DNA from: Triatoma infestans
Lineage: Eukaryota; Arthropoda; Insecta; Hemiptera; Reduviidae
DNA: 64,000 nucleotides
Reading direction: 5' to 3'
Assembly (NCBI GenBank): GCA_011037195.1
Contig: JAAEAF010006666.1
Location: 111,132 to 175,131, forward strand
This document shows, piece by piece, positions 11,381-23,045 of this stretch. The translations under genes and the position numbers were made by a program. The number at the start of each line of letters is the position of its first letter. Position 1 is the stretch's first letter. Below the pieces are notes generated by a model. That model did no database searches, was not told the origin of the DNA, and was given only the letters and a program-made list of their open reading frames with translations.

Positions 11381-12117
11381 GTAAAAAAAATAAATAAATT
11401 AACAAGTTTTTAGATCCAAGGTAATTTTTTTATTTTTGCATTTTTTGGACATTTTTATGATCATTCACTTTTTATGATTTCTGGACATTTCCATATTTTA
11501 AATAAAAAAATTAGTCCAAGGTTTTTTGTTTTTTTTTTTTAATAGCAAAATTAATCAAAACTGAAAGATATCAGGAAGTGCAGGTTCATTTTTTTTTAAT
11601 ATTCTAGGTATCTAGAGAGATAAACGTTCGTTTAAAATCGGTCAACCGGAAATAACTTTTCACCTGCCTTAGAAGTCCGTTTTATTCAGATATATCTAGT
11701 TATTTTTATTTTTCTTAAAGAACTGCGAAAGCGAAAAAATGTTTACGATCGAACTTTCGATGTGTTTTATTGAAACTCTGTTTAGAGGTGTCACCATCGG
11801 CAAGAAGATTTTTTGCAAAATCCGTTAAAACGGAAGTGCATTACCCAAATATGTTAATGTATGGTATTTCGAAAGTTATTGGTGAGAACTTTCTTTGAAA
11901 AGAATTCATCTATTCTATCATTTTTATTTGGAATTTTTTTTTTTTTGTGGAAAACTTCTGAGGGTGTCCGAGAGGGGGGGGCACTTGGACTACCCACACT
12001 AATTACGGTAAAAACTACTAGAAACATTTTTAGGGAAAATTGTTAACCATGATGAAAATATGAATTTTGAGAATTTTCATAAGCAAAAATTCTGGGAACT
12101 TTTCCACCAAATTTGTT
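11381..12117. other. Mostly unassigned, faint family A traces
   Basis: CAACCGGAAAT near 11644 and AAACGGAAGTGC near 11829 suggest very old family A modules. I cannot draw borders. No gene seen. Confidence 0.35.
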
Positions 12118-12760
12118 TTTTACTTTCTCTTACTCGGTAAGAGGAAGTTTTTTCCGTAAGCTAGCCTACAGCAGCCCCTCAGGTGCTACGGGCGAGCCTC
12201 TCGCCACAGATTCCCCACCAGGTTAAGTTCCGTAAGGAATCTTAATATCCTGGAGGGCTCTAGGGAGTGTAGGTTTCCCTCCGCCTCCTGGTAAATACTC
12301 AGATTCCTGAATGGCAGCATCGCAGTCCGTTAGGAGATGTATTGGAGTTTCCTCCATCTCTCCACAGAATCTGCACATGTTGTCACTCTACAAGCCCAGC
12401 TTCATCAGGTGTCCCCTGAGTCCACAATGTCCCGTGAGGAAACCCGTAAGAATACGGAGCTTACGCTACTGAGGCCGATGCATCCTTCCGACCTCCCTGG
12501 GTTATAATTCCCCAAGCAGATCTTTGCCTCCTACCTCAGTCCTGGGAGTGAGTACCAGAGTTGAGACCCCCTTGTTTGCTCCTCTTTCTTGAGTTCCTCT
12601 AGGAGAGACTGGTCGCTGACCCTCACAAAATAGTTTAGACCCCAGAATTGGAGATCCAGCATCTAAGAGGAAGTATTACGATCATGCCCATTTTCGAACT
12701 TTGATTTTTCACCGGAAATGCTACGTGTTTTTTGAAGTTCCATGAGCAAATATCCATCCC
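12118..12760 (+). repeat. Family A 5' end split by a non-LTR insertion
   Basis: TTACTTTCTCTTACTCGGTAA begins a copy at 12118. After the insertion it resumes at 12664 with TAAGAGGAAGTATTACGATC and TTTCACCGGAAATGC. Removing the insertion and one copy of the 11-bp duplication restores a standard family A start. The rest of the copy decays after 12760. Confidence 0.8.
12149..12663 (-). pseudogene. 5'-truncated non-LTR retrotransposon C-terminus (Jockey/R1 type)
   Basis: Translated on the minus strand, it reads GFLTGHCGLRGHL, a stop, then CRFCGEMEETPIHLLTDC. This is the CCHC-like zinc knuckle found near the end of R1/Jockey-type reverse transcriptase polyproteins. The same pair of motifs occurs in the fragment at 29546. 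Stops and frameshifts show it is dead. It is flanked by TAAGAGGAAGT at 12138-12148 and 12664-12674, a target duplication. The T run at 12148-12153 is its poly(A) tail on the minus strand, so insertion by target-primed reverse transcription is clear. Confidence 0.85.
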
Positions 12761-13369
12761 AATAACTATTAATAATTACAGCAATCTGTGTAGTTTACAT
12801 TGAGAAAGTTTTTAATTTAACCAGAATTTGCGAATGGAATTTAGCTATTTTTGATGGAATCTTTCATTTTCTACAATTTACATAGTTATCAATAAACTAT
12901 CTTCAATCTCAGAAGACCTCAAAACGTATACTTCCGGTAAAAATTTATATCGTAAATTCCTTTAGTTAATAAAAGGTACTAATCAAATCCAACATTCTCT
13001 CTTCTTTTTTTCTGCAATGAAATGCCTTAAACTTTTTTAAAAATTTAATTATGATAATTCTCACGGTATAGAAACAACAGTTCTTTAATATTTAATCCAA
13101 TTTTTAATGATTTACTATCTCAGCCCGAACTGTTTATAGTTCGTATAAATAGTGCAATATCGATGAGGTGCGGTCGGTCGGTCGATTATGAAAAAGTCAA
13201 GGACATAAGATACGTACAATTCGGATAGATTTATTTTAAATATCACATTTTACGAAATAAACTCACTCTTGCAAGATAGGCGTGAAAAAACTTCAAAATT
13301 TTTTCATGACGCAATAATTTTAATTTCAAATAGTCGTAATTATCTTATTGCTTTTTCATCTAAAATGGT
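12761..13369. other. Unassigned; faint family A 5' block
   Basis: Minus-strand traces at 12895-12980 (GAAGACCTCAAAACGTATAC, ACTTCCGGT). The rest is AT-rich with no feature seen. Confidence 0.35.
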
Positions 13370-13740
13370 GCCCCTTTTTACTTTCTCTTACCATGATGTC
13401 GAATTTTAAAAAAATAATCGTATTCAACGGAAATTCATACTCTGGGAACCTCTGGGACGAAAAAATGGATTTGGGATTGAATATGTGGTGCCTGTGTTTT
13501 GTATCTGTTCAGCTTACGTGTTATACCGAGGGATCTGACACCAAGTTTTTAGTTAAAATCCATCGAAGAGCGATTTTAAAGACTGATTTCCTACAACCTT
13601 CTTGAAATAAATTGTTCCGTAGTAATTTTATAAAGCAAGTGATAGATGTAAGTATGTCAGTTAGCTTCAAAGTTTTCAGAAAATTATTTGAGACGTCTTT
13701 GAGAAAAATACGAAAAAGTAAGAAAACAATTTTGTAAAGT
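13370..13740 (+). repeat. Family A repeat, diverged 5' half
   Basis: TTTACTTTCTCTTACCATGA at 13377, a diverged ACGGAAATTCATACTCTGGG block, then GAGGGATCTGACACCAAG and AGTTAAAATCCATCG. The 85-codon frame across it is incidental. Confidence 0.65.
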
Positions 13741-13929
13741 TGCTTTTCTGGATAACCCATTTTTTCCAAACTTGAAATTGTAGCACAGCATTTAATGTAG
13801 CTTAAGCTTATTAAGTGGTGTATGAAAAAAAATGACCGTTTTTCAATTAAAAATTAATTTTTGTATGTCCGTCAATGATTTTTTTTTTTTTTTAATAATG
13901 TTAAAAATATAGCCTACTTTGATTGACTG

Positions 13930-14590
13930 TTGTAAGCTATCTTTTTGCCAGCTGTTGGATCCTTCTCTGATACCATAACTTGGGTTTGGGGGCAAAAAAT
14001 TCCTGCACGTCGACCAAGTTATTACATTTTTTCCTACAAAGAAAGTGGACTATTGGATGGGTGTCAAAGACGTTCTTCAATTTTTTCTTTAGTCTGACGG
14101 AAGGTATGTGTGTGACGAGCGTTAGGTTGCTGGAACAGAACTTGTTTGTGATTAACAAAGTTGGATAATTTTGGGTTGTTGGAAATGAAAGTCCGGAAGT
14201 CTTGGAAAGTCCTTCGGGAAACAAAGTTGCCGAATCAACCGGAAATGCTGACTGATTGCGGTCCAGCCGGCTCAGGATTTTGCCACACGCCTCCATTCCT
14301 CATCACATGTCACCATTCTTATGTAGAAGCTCATTTCAGATGGATTTCTTTTTTTTTATAAATAAGATGGCAAATATCCATTCTCCTGGCAATCTGTTTA
14401 TGTGTAATTTCTTGGGGTACATCTTATTTTTACCTTTCCCTCAGTATGGAGAGATGGTGACTAATAAGTGTTTTCAGACACTTCTAGTCCTACAGCAAGT
14501 GCACGAGTATTTGACTCAACAGCTTTCCCATAGAGCCTCATCAACTACATATGAAAGCCGCCGCCCTGTACCTGGTCTTTCTTTCTAAGG
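13930..14590 (-). pseudogene. Decayed coding stretch, possibly a piggyBac-type transposase
   Basis: On the minus strand a 119-codon open frame (14296-13937) and disrupted frames upstream to 14590 read like a degraded protein rather than chance AT-rich frames. Blocks such as YGKAVESNTRALAVGL and NLTLVTHIPSVRLKKKLKNV recall the NTR-x-x-G-L and TLVSYIPKK-x-KN blocks of piggyBac-like DDE transposases. I do not see the catalytic aspartates, and several stops interrupt it. Family assignment is tentative; it could be another transposon. Confidence 0.3.
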
Positions 14591-14749
14591 TTATATTAAA
14601 TTTTTGAAACCAATGCCGAGCAGTATAGATCAAGGATTTCATATACAGCACGCGTAGTTTCACTAGATGTACACTGTTGTTTGTTTCATATTTCCACTTA
14701 TGACCGAAGAAAAATAACTGAAAGTAAAGAAAATCTGTACTATTGTTAG

Positions 14750-14797
14750 TTGAAAAGTATAGAAAGTCAAATAGATGTTTCACACCAGTTTTATCGA
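14750..14797 (+). repeat. Family A 3' end fragment
   Basis: GTTTCACACCAGTTTT near 14779, the terminal hairpin half plus CAG. The upstream module is not recognisable. Confidence 0.45.
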
Positions 14798-15559
14798 ACT
14801 ATACGCGGCTAAAATAGAAAAGCAAAATAGTGTAGGAAAAAAGAAAATTATTTATTTGCTATCAGAGTATATATATATTTCTCCTTGAGTAATTTCATGG
14901 AGATTAAGTAAAATTTACTGTACCACTTCTATAATACAGAACTATTTTTCTATCTACTATTGTAATAGATGTCCTAGATATGGTATACATATAAAAGAAC
15001 ATAACAAGGGGAGATATACTACTAGATATTGATAGCCGAGAGTTTACAATTGGCCGTTATCGGATATGGTCCATGTATTTCTTCTTCCTGAATAAGGTGT
15101 ACCGCTGTAATGTTATTCAAAGATATTTTTAGTCATTATTGCATTACTAATTTAATGTAATAGGACGTATCCAACAAGCTTCATCGTCTAACGTGTTTTT
15201 CTTCTTCTTCTTCTTTCGCAAATACTATTATAAAAAAAATAAAAAAACTTGCCAATTAAGATAATTTTCAGCATAACAAATTGGAAATTATAAATAAGGG
15301 GGAAAAAAATAAAGTTTATTTTGTTCCGTTAAAATAATTAGAAATTACCTGAACAAAAGAAAACAGTTCACAAATGATTTATAAACAAAAAATCTTTCAA
15401 CAGGCTCATCAAAGAACTCGGAAAATTAAATTTTACGCCGTAGCTTCACTCAGAACCTAACTAACAAGTTGAAAACGAAAATTATCGGAGATCTGTTCGC
15501 TAAAAAAAAAAAATCTAACTAAAAAAACAATAAAATCTCACTTTTAAGGGTATCATGGA
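14798..15559. other. AT-rich stretch, no feature recognised
   Basis: Only (CTT)n at 15201-15215 and (TA)n near 14868. No gene or repeat family seen. Confidence 0.4.
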
Positions 15560-15700
15560 CTTTTCAACACTCGTAGAAAACCGTCTCCCAAGGCATCCAC
15601 CAAAAATTTATGCACTACTTCCGGTTATGCGATTTTTATAAGAGGAAATTTCCTGTATGCATGTTACTATTTTCCAAAAAAATTATTTTCTGGGGTTTCT
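15560..15700 (-). repeat. Family A module start, fragment
   Basis: ACTTCCGGTTATGCGATTTTT at 15616 matches the minus-strand module boundary. The flanks are decayed. Confidence 0.45.
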
Positions 15701-15893
15701 ATTTAAGCTGTGGTAGCACACTAGAGGGCCATATGAAAAATGCCAAATGCAGTTAGACTTCCGAAAAAGGTTAAAAATATAAAATGCTTAATTTTTTTTT
15801 GGCAACAGGAAAACTGAATTTACATTCAATATTCAATATTAGAAATGTTGGCCATTACTTATTTTTAGTTCCACATAAATTTTGCTTTAAGCG

Positions 15894-16345
15894 TAGATAT
15901 AGACTGTTGAAGGGGATTATCGCACTGCGACCTGAAAGATCTATTGTGCCCCCCGGAGCCTTCTTAGTGCACTGCCGGCCTTCGGATAGTGTTCCCTCTC
16001 TACGGACAACACTGTCCATCACCGTACAGTGAGTTGCAGAGGCTCCTAGGAAGAGAAAATCTAAGGGCACATATCTGGATTTGAACTCGCGATCTCCGCG
16101 TCCAGCGTGCTATCACTGAGCTAATCCCTTCCTTCTCCCTTAGCTTACGCCAATTAACTAAAGACGGAGATCCTAGTTTGTGTACTGTGTTTGTCCTTGT
16201 CTGTAAAGTGTATGATAGTGCATGTAGTTTAAGTGTATTGTGCACTGTTCTGACGAAGTGGAGTACTGAGCTGTGGTAAAACCGTGGGGTCGCTACTCCC
16301 TAAGTAACTGCATTGAACAGATACCCCTCGCAGGCGCTTTAAGTG
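15894..16345 (-). repeat. Ala-tRNA-like SINE, long subfamily, full length
   Basis: Minus-strand copy from AGCGCCTGCGAGGGGTATCTG (5', near 16340) to AATCCCCTTCAACAGTCTAT (3', near 15894). The tRNA-like core is at about 16065-16130, with the anticodon region and B box eroded. Overlapping open frames here are repeat-derived. Confidence 0.88.
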
Positions 16346-16489
16346 TAACGTTGTCCTGATCTAATAACATTTCCGTTTAAACATACGTTTCTACATTTTT
16401 GTCTTACTTTCTTTTCATTGTTATATTTTGCTTTGAAACAATCAACAGTCTCATTTTATGAAAGAGAAAACATTAATTATTATATCCAT

Positions 16490-16815
16490 CCCACTTTGGC
16501 GCGTGTAATGCTGAATGTAAAGAGAATCGTAAGAACCATTTCTAAAGAAAATTGTTGCAGCCATTTTTTTTAAAAAGTTAAAAAAAAAAAATTATTCCCT
16601 AAAGTATTTCTATGGTTGACCGATTTTAACCAAAACCAGGAACCCCACTAGTGAAACCTAAATTAAATACTGAATTTAATTGAATTAAAACTGAATTAGG
16701 TTCAAAATTTGGTTTTTGGAACTGCATACTGAATTTGGTTACCCAAACGGAATGTCAAGTTTGAACTTTTTGACACGATTACAAAACTTCCTCTTACCAG
16801 ACATAACAAAAAGTA
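16490..16815 (-). repeat. Family A repeat with internal deletion
   Basis: TAAAGAAAATTGTTGCAGCC, then GTTGACCGATTTT (eroded module start), AACGGAATGTCAAGTTTGAAC, and directly TTTTGACACGATTACAAAAC with CTTCCTCTTACCAG. The GT tract and its neighbourhood are deleted. Confidence 0.7.
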
Positions 16816-16834
16816 AAAAAAAAAAATAAATTCG

Positions 16835-16960
16835 TAGAAGTTTACGAGAAAAATCATGAAAAAGTGATTGATACAAAAGGAAAAAACATTCAGTAAAGTC
16901 CGCATTTCCGGTTTTCGGATTTAGACTGGAAGGTTTTTGTCGGATCTACCAGGTGATGAC
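16835..16960 (-). repeat. Family A internal fragment
   Basis: ACATTCAGTAAAGTCCGCAT, TTTCCGGTTTTCGGAT and TCGGATCTACCAGGTGATGA match the minus-strand middle of family A. Confidence 0.6.
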
Positions 16961-18630
16961 TAAACATAATATCATGTATTATTATAATTGCTATGTTTCA
17001 TAAAAGTCTTTCTAAGAAGATATAAAATAAAATACATGTTATGAGACAGACAACCGGAAACAGACAATACGGATAGAAATTTATCAATTAATAAGGTAAT
17101 ATTTCCGGCGATGGGGAAGGGAATCCCTCACAAATGATGATAATAAAAGTGCAATAATAACTTGTTTCACCTGTAAACCTTCTCGCCATTTGAAGGAGAC
17201 TATTATTTTCTATAAATATTTATAAAAAAAAAAAAAAAAAAAAGGAAATAGCTAGCAAGAAAAGGAAATTAAGAATAAATAATAGATGAAACACGCTAGG
17301 TGTAAACAGAACAGAATCATATAAAGAAGAACAGGTAACTTGCAGTGTTCAGATATATATGCAGACTTACACACACACAAGAAGAAAGAGAGATTGCGAG
17401 ATCTAGGAGTGAGAGTGTTAACTACATTATTGTATGATGAATCATATCATGGTATATATTCGAATAAAGTTGTTGTAATATGTGTGTTTGTGTGTGTGTG
17501 TGTGTGTGAGTGTATGTGAGCCAGCCACCGACCATAATAGTCATTTTGCTAATAATAGATTAGTAAATATATATGTATATACGTAAGATATGTTATAATA
17601 TCATCGCGAGCAACGAGGTATCTATTAGTCTTTTATGTACGAGAAGAATGTGTGTATCATCTTCAACTATGACCGTATATAGGGTGTATCCTATTAAGAA
17701 ATGCATCTGTTCATAAGAGTGTTGAATAGGAGGATGATTATATGAAAAAAGCATTTTATGAAAATTTCTGATATTTTAAAAAAAGGTGCGTTCCCAAGGG
17801 AAGCATTTAAAATAATTATCATTGCAGTGATCAATAACAATTTTTTGAAGCCTTATATTTGCATCAAGATCCAGGAATCCATACAAACTGTTACGTCAGT
17901 CTCATTTTAGCCACTCAAAAACTAAAAAAACCTTCACAAAGAACAAACAATTTTATTTGTAGTATCTACAAATATGAAGATATCTATCATTCATTTTGGG
18001 TGGAGGGGAATTTTATATTCGAGAAATAGGATTTTTGCGGGAGTTCTAGGGAAGCCATGATAGTAGGCTTTTCCCTAAAGTCCACTTCCCTATCCTTGTC
18101 AATAGTAAATAAGTCGATGTCTTCCTTGGCAGAGTCTGTAATGCTCATGCACAGCCTATTTGGCTGAGGATAAGTGAGCTGTGGAAGCACAGGATAACAG
18201 CCTCAGCTACTAAAGAGTCCGTCGCTTCCTTAAAAAACGTGTAAACAATAGAGGTATATTAAAGAAGATCCACTTTTTAGAAAATAGGATGAAGCATTTT
18301 TTAAGGATAGTGCAGAATTTCTTGGAATCGAAGATATCTCTAACATTAACCTTGTATCCTTGGAGAGGAGCTGAGATGGTTGGCGTGGACTCGATTCCCA
18401 GATATTGGCTTTGGATTTTAACTGATGAAATAATGTAAATTATTTATCGAAGAATCTCATTCTGACCTCCTTCATACTTCAATCAACCTAACCCTTGTTT
18501 TTTCATTCGCCTACACTAGTTGGTAGAGCCTTCTCGCTCCTCTAATATTCCACAATTCCGAACATTCCTTATTGCCAAAAAGTGGTTGAACCATTAGATT
18601 GGGATCATATCAAAAAAGATGGCTACAGCA
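16961..18630. other. Sparse stretch with (GT)n
   Basis: Holds A21 near 17221-17243 and (GT)n at about 17480-17509. A 67-codon minus-strand frame at 17987-18190 has somewhat less skewed composition, but I recognise no domain and do not call it. Nothing else seen. Confidence 0.4.
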
Positions 18631-18634
18631 TTTT

Positions 18635-18750
18635 CACATTACCGTAAAATCGAAATATAGAAAAACTTGAGTTTTCGGATTGAGAACACATCCATCGTTT
18701 AGTGTAAAACAACGTTTCGTCCATATGGCAACAATCTTCTTCTTTTGGTT
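18635..18750. repeat. Single arm of a hairpin-element family
   Basis: AGTGTAAAACAACGTTTCGTCC followed by ATATGGCAACAATCTTCTTC resembles the arm of the hairpin at 19102 (GTAAAACCGTCGTTTCGCCC, AGGCTTCTTCAGG). No opposing arm found nearby. Confidence 0.45.
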
Positions 18751-19101
18751 AAAAGCATGGACTATATCTAGGTGAATACAATTCATGACCAGCCTATAAC
18801 TGCTAAACTTAGTATGTGCTTCCGCCCGTATCCAAGTCACCACAAACTTAGCAGTTGGATATTAAGCCTGTTTGAAAATATAGGCCTATTTTTTTAAGGA
18901 GCCTACTGCAATATAGGTGATAAATCAGTTTACATCAAACCTAGTTTTGCATGAAGATGGCCGTTGCATAAAAAAGACCAACTCTAAAGTTGAATCAGCG
19001 TGAAGTCAATCAAGCTTGAAAAACTGGAGTTATAAAGATTATGTCACTTCCTTCTAAAAAGTACAGTTAAGAATTATATGCAATATAATCTAAGCAATTT
19101 A

Positions 19102-19347
19102 AAACACTTAGGTCTACAAGTTAAGACCGAGTCAGTGGTTTGTTGTAAAACCGTCGTTTCGCCCTTATTAAAATAGGCTTCTTCAGGTTAGTGTCGCCAC
19201 TAAAGCTGAAACAACACAGTGTTGTGATATTATTACCTCGAATAGCCTTTTTTTAATATGGGCGAAACGTTGGTTTACCACTGACGCGGTTTGAACCGGA
19301 TAAGACCTAAGTACTTAACATGTCAATAGTAGCGGAAGCCTGAAAAA
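19102..19347. mobile_element. Long-hairpin element with 12-bp target duplication
   Basis: The left arm (about 19106-19187, ACTTAGGTCTACAAG ... GGCTTCTTCAGG) is the imperfect reverse complement of the right arm (about 19236-19313, CCTCGAATAGCC ... AAGACCTAAGT), with a ~50-nt loop. CTAAGCAATTTA occurs at 19090-19101 and again at 19348-19359, which fits a target-site duplication. No coding capacity. The long duplication and lack of transposase-type TIR ends favour a target-primed mechanism, as in Penelope-like elements, but that is inference. Confidence 0.75.
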
Positions 19348-19359
19348 CTAAGCAATTTA

Positions 19360-19989
19360 ATTTTAAAATCGATTTACAAATCGATAGTATAGAAACATTA
19401 AACAACAACAAAACACGAAATATTAAGATAACACAATTTTCTTGAATGACTTGATATATATATATACTCATTCAAGAAAAAAAAAAATTAATCAATGAAC
19501 ATATGAATGAAGAAGACTCATAAAAAAATATACGAAGATTTTTAAGAAGAGGGGTCGTACCGAGTGACAATGAGATAGCAGCGGCAGGTTATACTGGAAT
19601 GTGTGTGTGTGGTTTTTTGTGGAGGGGCAGATAATTCTATATGAAATTCAAACAAAACTGATTCACTAAAAAGACATGCTTGAACCTGTCCGTTTAGGGG
19701 AATTACCGACTGAGACACATATCATCATCACATTGTTGTAGAATTACCTTGGAAAGTATTCAGCTGTTTTTCATAATGAATGATTCACATTTCAGGTTGA
19801 CACATAATCGTAAAAAAAAATTAGTAACATATATCAGACTTCTGCAACAAAGTCCGCTAAGAGAAAAATTTTTGATTCAATAAAATTTAAACATTTAAAT
19901 AGAAAATATTTAAAAAAAAACAGTGAAATTTGTGTTCGTTTATTATTGTGAAAGATTGGAAGTCTACAAGATGACTCGATAAAATCGTA
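19360..19989. other. No feature recognised
   Basis: AT-rich, with short (TA)n near 19455 and (GT)n near 19600. Confidence 0.4.
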
Positions 19990-20350
19990 ATTTCCTATTT
20001 GTTAATTTTTAACGGAATAATATTTGGTACACAAACTATAACATTTGTCAATTATAATTTTGAGAACAGGAGTAAGAGAAAGTTGTGTGAGTGTTTCACA
20101 CCAGATTTTTTTATTTTCTGGAATACGGCTCCTACGATTTTCTTTAAACTTGTTGTATCAACTACACATATAATGAGCTAGAACTTTTATTTGAAACATT
20201 TCTTTGGGAAAATTCATTTAAAGGGGATTTTTAGGAGATGGAGTTAGGTTTTTCTCTAAAGTACTATTTTCAGCTTATTATACAATTCTATCATTTAATT
20301 TATAATTGATCGGAAATGTGGTTTTTACTGAAAAGTATTTTTCAGTTTTC
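19990..20350 (+). repeat. Family A 3' end followed by an internal module
   Basis: A clean 3' end (GAGTAAGAGAAAGT near 20072, hairpin GTGTGAGTGTTTCACAC at about 20086-20102, CAGATTTTTTT) is followed without a new 5' terminus by an internal module (CGGCTCCTACGATTTTCTTT, CATTTCTTTGGGAAAATTC). So this is a rearranged or truncated junction rather than a simple tandem. Confidence 0.75.
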
Positions 20351-20354
20351 TCTA

Positions 20355-20490
20355 TTTTCTCACACAAAAATCAATTTTTTCGTATTCAGACGACCTCAAA
20401 ACAAGTATTTCCGGTAAAAACTCAATTTCAAAAAATTTGACTCGATAGTAGTACTTCCTCTCTTACTAGGGAGTAAGAGACAGTAAAAAA
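20355..20490 (-). repeat. Family A 5' end, opposite orientation
   Basis: ACCTCAAAACAAGTATTTCC, GGTAAAAACTCAATTTC, AATTTGACTCGATAGTAG and ACTAGGGAGTAAGAGACAGT close a minus-strand 5' end abutting the plus-strand module. Confidence 0.75.
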
Positions 20491-21284
20491 TTAACTACAT
20501 TACAAATTATAACAACCCGAAATGATCGTGGAATTTCGATGATCCCGAAAAAAGTAAACAGCTTACAAGATCAGTATTACCGACAATAAAGGCAGACAGA
20601 CAATTTATTAAGTCAAGTACTATTTCTGTCTTCTCTAATAGCCTGAAACGGATAAATAACTTTAGAATTAAAAGACAATAAACAGTAAGTCTTTGTAAAA
20701 GCAAAATAACCTTATAAGTCAATGACCTTGCAAAATCAATTTATTTAAAAAAAAACAAAACAAAAACAAAGTCAAACACAAGGAAATGTTGACAATTTTC
20801 TATTATCAGTATACAGTAGAAAATAGGGATTGGGTGAGGGAAGGAAAAGTGGGTAGAGTAAGAGAAGACTTCGGCGCCACTACGTTACCATGGAAACTAG
20901 TGGGTTTTATGCAGGCCTGCTTGCCGACTATGTAATTGTATGATCAATAGAAATGGGGAAGAAGAAGAGTGAACACAACAAATTATATATATATATATAT
21001 AAAACAACACATTATTGTTGTTGTTTGAATTTGTAGTTCCGTCCGTGTAAATGTTTATGTGTGCTTAACCGCGTTGTGCTCTGTCTAAACTTGTAAAAGT
21101 TATCGAAGCGGTCTCGTTTTTATGTCCAAAACAATGTGTTCTTCAGGTGTTTTAACAGTTTCCCTCTTCAACTATTTATTACCCGATCCATTTTTTTAAT
21201 CCACTAATCTAACCTATAAAAAGTTTTTATCCAGAACACATTACAGTGACGTTAATGACCGCCATAATAGATTCGCTCGGAAAA
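20491..21284. other. No feature recognised
   Basis: Includes (TA)n at about 20983-21001. A CpG-bearing stretch (20870-20910 and 21030-21110) has no assignable function. Confidence 0.4.
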
Positions 21285-21287
21285 AGA

Positions 21288-22340
21288 AATAAATTTGGTG
21301 TGAAACACTCATACAACTTTCACTTACTCAATTATTACAATTTAATCAAGCAATTTTCATTAAAATTGCAACATTACAATTTTACTTGTATACCTAAACG
21401 GCATTATGTGGAGCGTTTTAATATCCAAACCAACAAAGCTTGTGCAAATTTAAATTTAAACTAACCGACAGACCTACCCCCTCCCTAAAACCAATTTTTT
21501 CAAAAGAATGTTTGAAATAAAAGTGATAGGTTTATATCTTATACAGCAAGCATTGCAAGTTTAAATGGAAATTGTTGAAACCCCAATTTCGGGAAAATTT
21601 AAAAAAAAAACTCAAAAACCTATTGTGTAAAAATCTTCATTTCCGGTTAACCGATTTTTCTTCAAATTTGAAATTCTAGCAACGCTTCTACTTTGTATTA
21701 TTTTATGTAGATGGTAAAACTATATATTATTCGGAAGTGGTACTTTAGAGGAAAGCTACTGTTCCCCCCAGAGCCCCTAGAAAATAAATTTTGCCGGGAA
21801 AATGTGTGAAATAAATAAATATATATATGTGTGTGTGTGTGTAGAGAGTACGTAAGGTTTAAAGAAAATCGTTGGAGCTGTCGAGAAAATCACGAAAAAC
21901 TGAAGAAAAAAAAATGCAGCAAGCAAAGCCGCACTTTTGGTTGATGAATTTTGCCCAAGATCTTCGTGTCAGATGTGTAATGCCTAAAAGAATATATATT
22001 ATAGACCATTCGCTATAAATCTTTCTTTTGCCTCCAGGGAACCCAACATTACAGATATTCTAGAACCTTTCAGAAACCAAATTTCCAAACAAAAACAGTT
22101 TTTAATAAATACAAAAATAGACGCTAGAAATTTTGAAGTGTTATAGAGAATATGAAGTTTAAAGAAAATTGAACCATTTCGCAAAAAAATGAAAAAAAAA
22201 CTACTCTCCAAAGTTACGCTTAAGCTTGATGATTTTTTTAACGAAACCTTCGTGTTAGATGCGGTTTTATCGCATTCAATGATCTTAAGATATGTATTTC
22301 CGGTAAAAAAATCAATTCCTCTTACAGCTTGGTTATAACT
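21288..22340 (-). repeat. Family A repeat, near full length
   Basis: 3' hairpin GTGTGAAACACTCATAC at 21298-21314 and subterminal ACTTTCACTTACTC. A module starts at TTTCCGGTTAACC near 21646, a second is eroded (CACTTTTGGTTGATG near 21931), and GTATTTCCGGTAAAAA with CTCTTACAGC lies near 22290-22330. Length ~1.05 kb as in other full copies. A short (GT)n at 21829-21842 lies in an unusual place, within a module. Confidence 0.75.
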
Positions 22341-22814
22341 ACATAATGCAAAAAAAAGAAGAAGAAATTGTGTGAAAATCGTCCAAGCTGAAGCAAACTG
22401 CAAATATTCGCAATACACACTGAGATTATACCAAAAATGGTATATAAATTATACTGAACTTTCTGAATTTTTCCCAATTAAAAGAACGCAAATATTATGA
22501 GAGTTCAAATATTAGTTATATAACAGTTTTTAGCTTGGAGATTTTTACCGTTAATTCTTTATTTAAAACAAATAATAGATACGAAATTGTGGAACTAAGC
22601 TGGGACGAAGCTGTCATAATAAACGTGATAATAAAGGAAGACAAGTAATTATGAAAATTCTTTTCTTGATTCTCATAATTATGTTTAATTAATTGGAAAT
22701 AGATCATTTAGAAATTGCAGTAACTTTTATATCTTATTAATTAATAACAGAATATGATTAATTATTAGCATTTTTAGTGAAATCAAAGAAAAATATTAAT
22801 CTGGGATTTTATCC
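22341..22814. other. AT-rich stretch, no feature recognised
   Basis: No coding or repeat signal. Confidence 0.4.
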
Positions 22815-23045
22815 GTAGTAGCATGTGCTTATTTTTTGTAGTTTCTGATGTAGTTTTGAATTCTCATCCATCGTCAGTCAACTATTTAAGATCATCGGGA
22901 CTAGCCGAATTAATAGCCATACAGTTACGATGGATGAGAAACCAAACCGTATCAGGAACCACAAAAATAAGCATATTACGACGGATAAGCTCTCTGATTT
23001 TATACAGCATAGCGGACCCACCCCACACGTACAATAAAGTTAAAA
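22815..23045. mobile_element. Long-hairpin element, family of 28560
   Basis: The left arm TTATCCGTAGTAGCATGTGC ... ATTCTCATCCATCGTCAG is inverted in the right arm CGATGGATGAGAA ... AATAAGCATATTACGACGGA. The right arm runs further (TTTTATACAGCATAGCGGAC), a stretch that in the 28560 element is at the outer left. No convincing target duplication found. The 76-codon frame inside is incidental. Confidence 0.7.
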
